Shown: positions 22,106 through 33,303 of the stretch, piece by piece
How the letters are laid out: every line of letters begins with the position of its first letter
How positions within the stretch are numbered: the first letter of the stretch is position 1
Origin: Caenorhabditis remanei
Lineage: Eukaryota > Nematoda > Chromadorea > Rhabditida > Rhabditidae
Direction: 5' to 3'
NCBI RefSeq assembly: GCF_010183535.1
Contig: NC_071333.1
Coordinates: 16,800,587-16,864,586 of the forward strand
Length of the DNA stretch: 64,000 bases
Notes under the pieces: generated by a model
Told to the model about the DNA's origin: nothing
Seen by the model: the letters and a program-made list of their open reading frames with translations, nothing else
Database searches by the model: none
Translations under genes and position numbers: made by a program

Positions 22106-24110
22106 TCAAAAATTATCAGTAAAATAAATAGGATGAAATTCTAAGCCGAGACCAGTAATGCGAATGTTTTCTTGTAAAAAGAGGAATTTCGAGAAATCTT
22201 CTGCATTCATTAGACCTCTATTTGTCGAAGTAGCAGATCGATTTAGTGGAAGATCTCCAACTGTTTCCGGGGCAGCAGCAGGTGTATGAAGATATTCTTG
22301 TTGTAAACGATATAGATTTGGGAATTTCTCTCTGCTGGTTGATCGCTCCCAGTAGTCGGCCGGATTCGCTTCCGAGTCACTGGCTTCATTAAACCATATC
22401 TGAACCTCCTGGAAATAGGTTTATTTCAAATCATGAGAAAAATGAGAGTATTTACTAACCGCACGAATTATTTCATGTTGAGTACGCTTTGTTCCCTGTG
22501 GAGTTTCAGATCTTTTTTCTCTCATAAAACGGTGGAATGGATTATCTCGTAAGCGTCTCACACTGTCATTTGGCTGTGTTTCTTCTTGCAGTTTACCTTC
22601 CGCAGCGGACTTCATCAGTTTGTCAATTAGATGTTCTTTCCATTTTTCTTCAGCAAAATCACCCTGAAACAATGGAAATATAAATATTAGTGTTGATCAA
22701 GTACATACCTTGAAACGGACATCAAGGAGCATTCCCATTTGCAAAAATTCATTCTCATTATACACCTCCAACTCTTCAACCAAAATTTTAGTAAACACTG
22801 TGCAAAAATCTCTGAGCTTGTTGATGTTTTCAAATTCTCGAATAAGTACTTTGCACAAAGGTATGATTGCAGAACTAGTCATGCCGATTCTGCCATATTC
22901 AACAAAACGTGTTGCATCTTCTATCGGTTTTAAAACATCGAGAACATCTTGAGCTGTTGTCCAATCCTCTCGAGTGAATTTAGGCCAGTCTTCATATGTC
23001 GTCGTCGTTAGTGAGTCAACTTCTTGTTGAACCATCAGTATACCTTTGAATAAATCGTGACATTCATTCCAGCGGTGTCTCTGTATATTCATAAAAATTT
23101 ATAACAAATACTTGCACCATATGAAACTCACCACGTAATTTTTAAAATAAGACATTGATAATTCAATGTTTCGATATTCTCTTTCGGCTTTTACAGATTT
23201 GTTGAAAATGCTTCTAAATTTCAGTAGTTTGTCCAAAGTTGACTGGAATGATTTCTCTGCTCCACTTTTCACAGCGAACTCCAATTTACGTGCAATACAA
23301 TTAAAACTAGGTTTTCCGAATAGTCTTGCAGCACATTCTACATTCAAACTTCCGTCTTTCACGATAAAATCGATTTTTCTCTTGATTTTGTATTCCTTCA
23401 CAAGTTCCTCAAGTTTTTCGTAAAGATACTCTCCAGTGTCATTTTTAGGCTTGATTTCCACAACACCGATCACACGAATCAATACGCCAGACTGCATTTT
23501 TAAACGAGCAATAATTCCCACGTATTGATAGTCATTGGAGGGGTCAATCCATCGGTCAAAACTAAGTGAAATAGAAGAGGCTTCCTCGAGTTCACCCACA
23601 ATCTTCATCTTATACTCTTCATACAACGTTGGCAATTCATATTTTTTGAACTCATTCTCGTTCTTGTATTCGAGTTTGGGGAGAGCCACAGAGCAAAAAT
23701 TTCTCCAAACTGGATTATCAACAAAACTAATCGGTAGTCCTGCCCCTGCGATCAACTGCATTATTGAGCGATAAATCTCAGTGTTTTTCGCGTAGTCTGG
23801 AGTATCGGCTTGAACATCATGTGGATTCCAAACGGGTTCTACAACTTGAATCAATTCTCTGGGCTTTTTCTCGACTGGTTGATAATTATCCGGCTCTGGC
23901 TCTCTTCCATTTATCTGCAATAGCAATTTATAAAATGTGAAACTGGAGTCCAAATCGTACTTCATGCCAAACGTTTACATGATGCTTCTTAAAGTGGTAA
24001 TTATAGATAGTAGTGCAAGAATCCTTTTGTCGATTGAATACATGCTGGCATATGGCGCAGATGTTAGTTCCGTTGGGAAAATAGATGAGGTATTTTGTAT
24101 ATTTTCCCAT
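22106..24110 (-). CDS. hAT transposase-like protein with BED-type zinc finger
   Basis: Five exons in transcript order: 24110-23979, 23914-23132, 23080-22709, 22663-22460 and 22408-22106, uninterrupted, 597 aa. Residues 1-44 form a BED-like finger (CAICQHVF...HFKKHH). The core follows the hAT transposase plan: a first Asp in SLSFDRWIDPSNDYQYVGI, a second in FIVKDGSLNVECAARLFG followed by CIARKLEFAV, and a divergent C-terminal dimerisation region (EVQIWFNEASDSEANPADYW, FPNLYRLQQEYL, NRGLMNAEDFSKFLFLQEN). The usual ERxFS block is not recognisable and the common CxxH is CIAR. A TTTCAG acceptor upstream of the ATG suggests a trans-spliced transcript. It may be a live transposon, a fresh relic or a domesticated gene. 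The introns and altered motifs lean towards domesticated. Confidence 0.8.
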
Positions 24111-27100
24111 TTTTCGATATGATGTTTTTCTGGGGACCGGAGATCTTTGTACTCTGAAAAATAAATACTTAACAGTCGTGGTTAGGTGAATTTCAAAAAA
24201 CGATTGGAAAAACAACACGAAAAAGACGAATAAAGACAGAGAAAATCGATTTTCTGTCAAAGGCTAATGAAACAATTAGCAGGTGATAACTATGACAATT
24301 TTTCGGAAATTCATAAAGAACTGCCTCATAAAATTGTTTTACGAAAAAAAAATTGTCCATTCGTTATTAGATAGGGGCTTTTTATGTAATGTGTTATGGT
24401 GTTATGAAAAATGGTGTTATGCGAGAGAAAAACAACGACACTCCAGTCATGTCCCACTACGCCCGTTGTTTAGCGGCGTCTTGATTTTTTGAATCCTTTT
24501 TTCTGCAAATCCTAGGCTACATTCTGCAACTCTATATATCAAAATATGTTGAGAAAAAAATTAGCAATCTTTTGAGTCTACATTTACGTTTGAAAGATAT
24601 CAGAATCTCGAGAATTTTGCGAGACAAAAAACGAGTGTGATTCCTAGGCCACGGCCTTGTGTCGATTTACGGCACCCGCATTCTTTATTGTGAACAAGCT
24701 AAATGGCTCGATTTTCTTGTGGTTTTCAGTTAAAAGTGATTGAAAAGGAGAAAGAAAAATAACACATCATGAAAAAAATAAAATTTTCAGATTATTCAGA
24801 TGTTTCATTAAAAATGTTGTCAGCGAAATGAGAAAGTTGGGAAAAAAAAAGGAATCCGGATTTCTCCAGATAAACATATAAGTAAATCAAGAGACTGGAC
24901 AGGTGTAGAGAAGTAATTTTAAAATACATTCAGGTGAATCCAGTAAATCAGAAAATTCTAATTGAACGAAATGGATGTCATGGAATTTTTCACGGTGACA
25001 ATATGTCTGAATTGATCTGGTCCATGTGATATTAAATAACCTATGCTAAAGATGTCTGTACGTTAAGAAATGGCTTTGGACCACTGGTGCATAGCAATAT
25101 TGAGTTCCAGCAATGCGGGGTTGTCTAAAGAAAGTCAATGCGCCCAGGAAATCATATTGCAGTACAAAACGAATTCCAGATTTATTCCGAAAATGCATTT
25201 TATCCATTAAAAAAATTACAATAGTATTTTTCTGGAACTCATGCAACAGCTAAACAGCTCGTACACACATATCAATAATTCTTGACTACTCTATGAGCTT
25301 TGACAATGTTCTGATTCAGTGAGATTTTGCCAGAACATTCCTCCACTGCCGGAAGCTCAACCAAAAACTACTTGTGGAGCAGCGTCAAGAGAAAACTGCG
25401 TGAAACCCTGACAATAGTATTGACGCTTCGAGAACAGTGAGTTGTTGAGGAATTTTTTTGAAAACGTGAATCATTTCAGGAGAATTACCCACGACATGAT
25501 TTAAACGAGTGTTCAATAGATATCTGAGCAACTGAGAAGTTTTTAACAAAGTTTCGTGGTCGGCATTATTCTTTCAAATTGACATATTATTATTATGTTG
25601 AACTGTGGTGTGAACTTTCTGAAATGGACTCAATAAATCTAGAAACTTCTAAAATTTAAATCTTCTGGACGCTCAGATACTGCCTTAACAACAAAAACAT
25701 GATGACATCAATGCAGATCGCGGCTGCGGAATATTGGAGGCTGCTTGTGAAGATGTTCCCAACTAATCAGCAACTTCCACGATGTTTAGACTCGCGTTTG
25801 ATAAAATAAAACTGATTATTCTACTTTTCATAGTAACTGAACTAAAAATGAATTTTTATTCAAAAGTAACTGTTGACCAGAAAATAAATAAATTCTGACT
25901 ATTTTTTTGCTAGTTTTTTATTGAAACCATGACATTGCTGATTAAGCAGCTGCGATTTGAAACAATGCGTTTGGAAGATAATGATTCCAATTAGTTGCAT
26001 TTATATAATCATTGACAAACTGTTGAAAAAGCGTTTTTCACAATCACTCAACGTTGCGTCGGAGTCAGATGATGATGACGAATCTGGAGGACGTAATTTT
26101 CGATGGAGAATCCTACTGAGGTAAAGCAAAATTATACTGAAACTCAAGCTTGATCCATTTGCAGCTTTTGCAGTGTCACTTTGTACAATTTGCACCTGAA
26201 ATAGGTTTCACAAAAGTTTTATGTCTCGAGCAAGCATCTGAATTGAGAAATTTTGTCTGAGATAAATAACTTAAAGTACGAAAAACGAGTTTTTCAAATT
26301 TCTCAGTTCTTCTTATCTCACAATTTATATTTGGAACATTGAAAATCGCTAGTATCTTTCTGATATCTTAGCTGTACACCACTGTAATATCATAACTCTT
26401 CGAATTCATTGTAGTCCGCTAAATTTAGAGCATGTTACATGTCGTCCCTTACATAGAAATATTTTGGCGACTACAGTCTACCGATCTTTGAAGTACGCCC
26501 ACTCCATGAAGACAGTGATCCAATGATTTATTCCATATTTTTTAAAAGATGGAATAATTTCATAGACCCCTTAATTATCATATATGCTGAGCAAACATTT
26601 TGTTCGAGAAGCGCAAAATGTTCACAAGATCAAAACTGTAATATGCAAACAATCGAAAAATGAGGCCTAGTATTTTAGGTATTGACCGAAAGGTGGAAAA
26701 TGGGACTAAATGTCTGTTTTTGTGTTTCTAACTGTTTGCAGTGCATACTTAAATGTGTAGAGTAGAACTGTTATCAAGATGACACCAGTGCATAATTTAT
26801 GGCTTGGTTTAGTTCTTAGTTTTAGTTTCAGACAGATTAAGGGTCTGCAGAGAACTTTTTTGTAGAAAAAAGAACAACAGAACTCAATTTTACTTACTGT
26901 ATTCTTCATGAAAATTTCAATTCCAGTAAATTGAAATAAGTAGAACAGCTAAAGACTGAAAACATTAATTAGCTCGCACGTTAGAATCACAACACCTGCC
27001 TATCAGTAAAACCTTATTTTTCAACGTTCACATACGCATAGCTTGTTTACTGAACTTTTCTCTTCTTATCAATTGAACAATAGTGTTTAGTGCTTCAAAA

Positions 27101-27413
27101 TGGTTTCCGCCTCAGTTCCTTATTGAATTCAATTATGCTTATTTTAACTTTCTTAACGGCTTTAATTTTTGAAATTCATTTTCTAACGTTTACATTCGCA
27201 TAGCTTTACTGATTTTCTGAACTTTTCTTGTCTTATCAAAAGAACAAAAGTGCTTTGGGCTTAAATATGATTTCGGCCTTATTTCATAAAGTTACGCCTA
27301 TTTCAACTTTCTTAGCGGCTACAATTTTTCAAATACGAATATCATAGTTCTTTTTCTTTTCCACATTGTTGAGTATTTTCACTAATAATTGTTTTCAGTT
27401 TGCCGAATCTACC
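24111..27413. other. Intergenic region with possible decayed coding sequence
   Basis: About 3.3 kb between the hAT-like gene and DUF229 gene B. On the minus strand between about 26200 and 25000 there are protein-like pieces without a complete gene: VQIVQSDTAKAANGSS, a Ser/Asp-rich stretch, a piece ending FQIAAA then stop near 25943, a hydrophobic piece near 25700, and a piece reading FVLQYDFLGALTFF near 25130. I do not recognise them. A tandem duplication lies at 27020-27340. Confidence 0.35.
27020..27340. repeat. Direct duplication of about 160 bp upstream of DUF229 gene B
   Basis: Units 27020-27178 and 27180-27340 share, in order, ACGTTCACATACGCATAGCT / ACGTTTACATTCGCATAGCT, TGAACTTTTCT, CTTATCAA, and TTTTAACTTTCTTAACGGCT / TTTCAACTTTCTTAGCGGCT. 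It ends about 70 bases before the gene's first exon, so it duplicates the likely promoter. Confidence 0.7.
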
Positions 27414-29905
27414 ATGTTAGCTCGAATCAAAACAGGTCCATGGAGAGGAATTGTAGTCATAGGATGCTTTGTGACATACATGATGATTCTATGCTTTACA
27501 ATTATGGCTCCAGGACTATCACCTCAAGATTATTTTGGAGTGTATCAACCGGTTTTTGGTAACATTCCTGATAATGTCGACCTCAGTTATTGGGATCAAT
27601 GTGATCTACCGAATTTCGATGTGTACGACGATGAAATTATTACTGTGAGTTATTATAATCAGTCAAAAAATCAAAAAGAAATGATTTTAGATGATTGATC
27701 CAAATGCAAACCCTTCTTGGAACTGTAACAAAAATTTCAAACAGCTTACATATCTCAAAGGTGGAGCGTGGGGATTAGTTAATAAGCAACCAAACGTCAC
27801 ATGCAGAGCAAGGTTGGGTAGTCTTGTTTTATAAAAATAAATTTGTTTTCCAGGTGCCATTGGAGAAAATCAGACTATCAAAACATTATTGGAAACTGGA
27901 GTGAATCTCCTGGTCGTATGAATTGTGAAGTTGTAGAAGCCACGTGTGAACGGAATAAAACAAATTTTTATGGATATTTACACACTCAAATTCTACCCAC
28001 GTATCTTTTTTTCGAATGTTTTTTAATTAAAACTCCAATAGCTTTCAGCCCGCCAAGACCTCCAAAAGTTGAAACTAAAAACTTGACACAATATGATGTT
28101 ACAGTAATTCTCCTGGATTCCTTGTCCTATACTCAAGCTAGACGGTAACTTTATTCGATCAGTGCTTGAATTACCACCCGGTAATGTTTCAGGTCTCTAC
28201 CACGCACAATATCATACATGTCGAATCACATGGATGCCGTCATATTTCCGTTTATCAACAAAGTTGGTGATAACAGCCGACCGAACGGAATGGCTCTGTG
28301 GTTTGGTTTGTGAAACAACTCTTAAAATTAAAAACATTTGTTTCTTAGGTAAGCTAATGGAAAAACTGGACCGGTCAATTTTTGAAGAGAAGACAGTGAT
28401 GGGGGATTGGACAAATGAGTACATGTGTAATGTCTTCAAAGATAACGAAACGTCTATGTTTCAAGAATTCCAGAATTATGGATACAAGGTTAACTGATTC
28501 ATAACCTATTCTGTTATTATTTAAAGTTTCAGACGTTTCTAGCAGAAGATTGGGCAAAAGGTACATTGAACTACCCAAACTGCAAAGGTTTTGATAAGCC
28601 TCCAATCGATCATTTCATGAGGTATTTGATAACACAAAGTTCGAAAGATTATCACTTTTCTGCAGACCGTTTCAAATTGCACTTGAAGGACGAAATACTG
28701 CGTTATGGGTTACAAAACAACATCTGAGTGCAAAAACAATGTGCCGGGAACACCATCACACGCTGTTGGAGTACTTGGGACAATTTTATGACGCTTACCC
28801 GGATCAAAAAAAGTTTAGCTGGCTTTGGCCGTCAGTGCTGGGGCATGACACAGAAAATGGGTTTTCTCATTCGGATAATGACTTTTATAATTTTTTGGTC
28901 CAGCATAGAAAACAGGTTAGTTTTTTTTTTACTTGTTTAGGTTTCAACTGAAACAATTTCAGCTGGAAAACTCATTCGTTTTATTCATGGGTGATCATGG
29001 ACTCCGATTCGGAAGTTTTAGAAAGACAAGTGTTGGATCACTTGATGTGAATAACCCATTCCTAGCAATGTCTGTTCCAAAAGCATTGAGAAATACTACT
29101 AAACTTCTAGATTTTATGAAAGCGAATGCAATGAATTTGCAAACTCACTTTGACACAAGAGCAACTATTCTGGATATTTTAAAAGTATAGAATGATTTGA
29201 ACTTACATATTCTAATATTTGATATTCCAGTACCAATCAGCCAGCAACTTCACTGACACAGAGGTTCACCAAATCCCTGGTGAGAAGGGAAACTCATTCT
29301 TCAGGAAACAACCAGACACACCCCGGAGCTGTAAAACTTTGCCGATTCCTTTACAATATTGTATTTGTCAATTTTCAAAAGTTAATGCTCTGACGTAAGT
29401 TGCTATTCGCTCGTGTAGTTTTATCACTATTTGTTTAGGAATTCGACAGTTGCAATTTCAATTGGAGAAAAAATTAGTGCTGATATAAATGAGCAGATAA
29501 CAGAAGGTAACTTTACCGAAAAATGCATAAAGATGGAATTTGGAAAGGTAGGTCATCTACATATTTCAACAACTAACATGATGTTGCTGTTCCAGGTTGT
29601 CTCATTATTAGAGTACACTGAGAAAAACAACGAGTCGACTATATACACAGTGGAGATAGAAATGAGACCACCTAGCAATGCGAGGTACAAGGTAAGTGTC
29701 TCTGATATCACGAAACCAAGAATTCACAAAAGTTATTCAGACAAACGTCAAAATTCTAAGAACCGGTGAAATAAAAATTCTCGGAATGATAGAACGGAGT
29801 GACAGATATGGCAAAACAGCTGACTGCATCAAATCGGAACACCATCGGCCGTATTGTTACTGTAAAAATAATATAGTTCAGAAAAGAACTACAAAGAAAG
29901 CATAA
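27414..29905 (+). CDS. DUF229 sulfatase-like membrane-anchored protein, copy B
   Basis: Thirteen exons, 647 aa: 27414-27644, 27691-27812, 27854-28000, 28049-28144, 28193-28305, 28349-28488, 28533-28621, 28666-28915, 28963-29184, 29231-29394, 29439-29547, 29596-29691 and 29741-29905. It is the paralogue of the gene at 16812. It has the same N-terminal anchor helix, VILLDSLSY, SLPRTISYMSNHMD, LGHDTENG-like and GDHGLRFG motifs, and the C-terminal HHRPYCYCKN cluster with a longer basic tail. Most exon lengths are identical to copy A (122, 147, 113, 140, 89, 222, 164, 109, 96). Exons 8 and 9 of copy A are fused here, so one intron was lost or gained after duplication. An acceptor at about 27399 suggests trans-splicing just before the ATG. 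Substrate unknown. Confidence 0.85.
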
Positions 29906-30502
29906 ATATTCATGTTATAGGTTTTTTTGAAAAATGGTTTTAGCGGGTTTTCATGGTCTATTTATTTATTTACTATATTTAATAACCTATATTTAATATT
30001 CTATTTAATAACTTGTTTCACTTTTTGTTGCAATGAAATGTTTTTTCTTATTGTAATTGCTCATTGACTTCTTGCCATCGGCCACACTGAACTAATGATG
30101 TTTCCATGTTGTTGTTTGTTCACCCATCGCTATATTGACGAATTTCTATTGTGATATTAAAGATTCTCCTCTTTTTAACATTTTATCTTCAAAAACCACT
30201 CTCTATCACGTTTTTCAGCTATGAAAATGTACAAAACAAGCAATATCCACAACATCTTGTGATGGATGTGTTCACATGGCCTAGAAAACCGCAAGGCGAC
30301 GGCCGCGCACTTTTCTCTCCTTCTCCCGGTCCACGAGGTGGCGTGACATCGGTTTGCACTCTTCTCTTGCGCTTAACTTTTGTTTTCTCCCGCATTCTTT
30401 TTCACTTTGTCCGCGTTTCTTTTGACCCTTCCATTGATACCCGCTAATTTTCTTATAATTTTCAGGAATTTCTCTTCAAATCAATCTTCAAATGACTTCC
30501 AA
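29906..30502. other. Intergenic, promoter-like G/C-rich patch
   Basis: The stretch 30270-30440 (GGCGACGGCCGCGCAC and C/T-rich sequence) resembles nematode core promoters. The acceptor TTTTCAG near 30466 probably receives the spliced leader of the SERAC1-like gene. Confidence 0.45.
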
Positions 30503-33303
30503 ATGGCTCGCTACATCATTCCGTCTGTGACCATATCGTAAAGGGATTTTTTGGTATAAATTCAAAATTTAACAATTGCAGAGCAATATATGGAGTGTAC
30601 AAATCATATTGGCCGGACAAAAACGACAAAAAAAAGATTCTATCTGTGGAAGACGCTGTCAAGTTACTCAATGTCAATGCAAACACATCGGAGGCCCTCC
30701 GCTACATACAACACACAGAGAGTACGTACACGGACCGTCTAACCACCGATTATTGATTTTCGTGTGTTCTTGCAGGCAAAGAATTTTTGAAAACTTTGAA
30801 TCCAGCAGCAGTCGCACTTCTAGCAAGATCTGGGTCAGAATTATGCATGAAAATTCCTATAAAATCGTGTGTGGACCAGAAGTTAGACGTTTCGGAAGCA
30901 CTAAGCAAGGTAGTTTTTATTTTTAGCAAGGTTTTCTCGATTAGTAATGAATGCAAATTTTAGTTCAATCTTGGAGACAAGTGGAATAGCAGTATAGAAT
31001 GGATAAACCGAGTTGCGTGTCCAGAAGAGGATCTTTCATGCTCAGATGAATGGCTTGTAAGGTTACCCAGTCAAATTGAACGGTTACGGAGGATGCTGCA
31101 GTTACTATTTTTGACAACAGAAGTGAGATTTTCTAAGAAATATTTTTAACGAAAAGATTGAACTACAAAAAGAACACAATTGCCCGCAGTAAAAACCGGT
31201 TTCTTCAGTTTTTGTACATATGGTTTCTAGAATGATTCAACTTCAAAAAAGAAATTATGACTATAGAAAAATGAAGCCGAATATTTTTCAAAAAATTCAA
31301 CTTTTTCAGAAAACCTTCGACGTGTCTGCAATCGATGTGGATGTGATCCCTTTTCTGTTCAATGTCTATGCAGAATTCTATCGTTCCAACGTTGACATCG
31401 CCGTCCTTGCCATGAAAATCCTCTCGAATATTGTCGGCGCCGATGAAAAGTACGCAAAGTCAATGCTCGATTCGGAGTGGCTACCACTGATAAGCACGAT
31501 GGTGATGAATGGGAAAAGTTTGATGGAACGACTGTTATCACATAAAGTGAGTGTTTTTTGATTTGGTGTTGTTATCAGAAAACCTTTGACTAGTCACGTC
31601 GACATAAAATATACAAAATATACTTTCAGGTATGCCAGAATGCGTTGAGCTCCTTGAAATCTATTGACTATCGATTACCATCAGATGTTTATGAGATGCA
31701 TCTACCAGATGAAGAACCAGAGGTTTGTTTTCTAGAAATTGAGTTTTTTCGATTCAAAAAGTAACTTCTGACGTCATTTCCCTCTAATTATGAGTCAAGG
31801 GGACACGGACGCTCATCCATCAAAAACAGAGATATTACACTGTTAGTCTGCAGCCAAGTCACGTGCAAGTACATAGTGCTTGTGATGTTTGCCGAGCAAA
31901 AGTTGATCTTAGCTTTGTGATGTTGGTGACAACGTGAGCAAGCAGGCATGGCATATATTGATTCAGAAAAATATTGAAATGAAAAGACTACTTTTATTTC
32001 CAGTTCGACATCGTGCTGATTCATGGACTACGTGGAAGTGTTGCTTATACTTGGCGTCAGAAGGATTCAGATGAGAATCTGCTCTCAACGTGTTGGCCAA
32101 AGGACTGGCTTCCTCTGGATATCAAAAGACCCTTTCGAATAATTGGCCTGGAATATCCTTCATATATTTTCCATTTCACAGGAACTCAGCAGAGTTTGCA
32201 GGTAGTCGCTTCAAACTTATCGTAAATTTTTAATCTTTCTGTGTTTCAGAGTAGATCAGAACGTTTCAAAGAGCAACTTGAAATCGCTGGAATTGGAAAG
32301 CGACCCGTTTTGTTTATCTGTCACTCAATGGGTGGTCTGCTGGCTAAAAAACTTCTTGTCGACTCACCGAATCTTTTGAAAAATACAATTGGAGTACTGT
32401 TCATTGCAACTCCACACAAAGGAAGTCCTGTTGCAAACTGGGGATATTCAGTGTTTCAACCAACTGAAGATGTTGTGATGCTCAGTGAGAGTAATGCAAC
32501 AAATAAGAAAGTAAAACATGAAAACGCGGGACTTGTCAATGAATTATTATGTTTCAGCTGAACGATGACTTCTCTGCAGTAAGTAAGGATATTCCAGTGA
32601 TAGTGAGTATGGTGGAGACATTGGAGTCAAATATTATCGGTGAGTGTTTAGATAATAGATGCTAGAAATATGTAGATGCGAGATGCGTTTCTGGAGGTGT
32701 GCGGTCAGCGATACATTTTGGAGACAGTATTCTCACAGTACTCTAGAAATTTTGGTTTGATAAAAGAAATGGAAACCAATAAGCATAGCATGCTCTATCT
32801 AATGAAGGTTATGGAGTCAGTTTGGTGTTATGGGGCGTGACCAGTTTCGTTGGAAAGCTGAAAAACGCTGATGCCAAGTATATATTCAGTTTTTGTTCTC
32901 GAGACCTGGTATTCTAAAAAATCGAAGCTTTGTAACGATATAGATCACGTGCCACATCTCCAAACTCCATGACCTTTCCTAGTTAGACCTGACTTGCTTA
33001 AACATTTTGAGTGCGTTGAACTGTTCAGTGTTGATCATAAAATTTTGAGTAACTGACTGATGAAAATTCAACTTTAAAATCCAAAAAACCTGTCCTCCTC
33101 TCAAAACTCCTCATTTTCCAGCTAACGCCAAAAGCATCGTGGTGCCCAACAAGTCAGCTGTGTTCGAACAAGGCGCTGTTTATCATATCGCTGATGTCCA
33201 CCTGAATTTGTGCAAACCAACACGTGACAGTGCTTCATACGGCGTCATCATCAATTTCCTGTTAGATTGTTTCCGAGAACACGACAAACATCCAAAAGCA
33301 TAA
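30503..33303 (+). CDS. SERAC1-like alpha/beta-hydrolase lipase
   Basis: Ten exons, 506 aa: 30503-30537, 30582-30721, 30776-30909, 30964-31122, 31310-31546, 31630-31722, 32004-32201, 32250-32510, 32558-32639 and 33122-33303. The N-terminal half is helical and armadillo-like (AVLAMKILSNIVGADEKYAK). The C-terminal half is the SERAC1 lipase: FDIVLIHGLRGSVAYTWRQ, LLSTCWPKDWLPLD, the nucleophile elbow CHSMGGLLAKK with Ser as nucleophile, FIATPHKGSP, and the probable catalytic His in DVHLNLCKPTRDSASYG. Human SERAC1 (about 654 aa) acts at mitochondria-ER contacts in phosphatidylglycerol remodelling; this protein is shorter at the N-terminus. The start MARYIIPSV was chosen because its donor (ATC/GTAAAG) joins in phase to the next exon. 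Intron 9 holds a repeat related to the one at 12.6 kb. Confidence 0.88.
32785..33000. repeat. Palindromic repeat in intron 9 of the SERAC1-like gene
   Basis: The left part (GGTTATGGAGTCAGTTTGG ... TTGGAAAGCTGAAAAACG ... TATATATTCAG ... CTGGTATTC) returns inverted as GATATAGATCACGTGCC ... CCAAACTCCATGACCTTTCC. It is the same family as 12573-13013. Confidence 0.6.
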
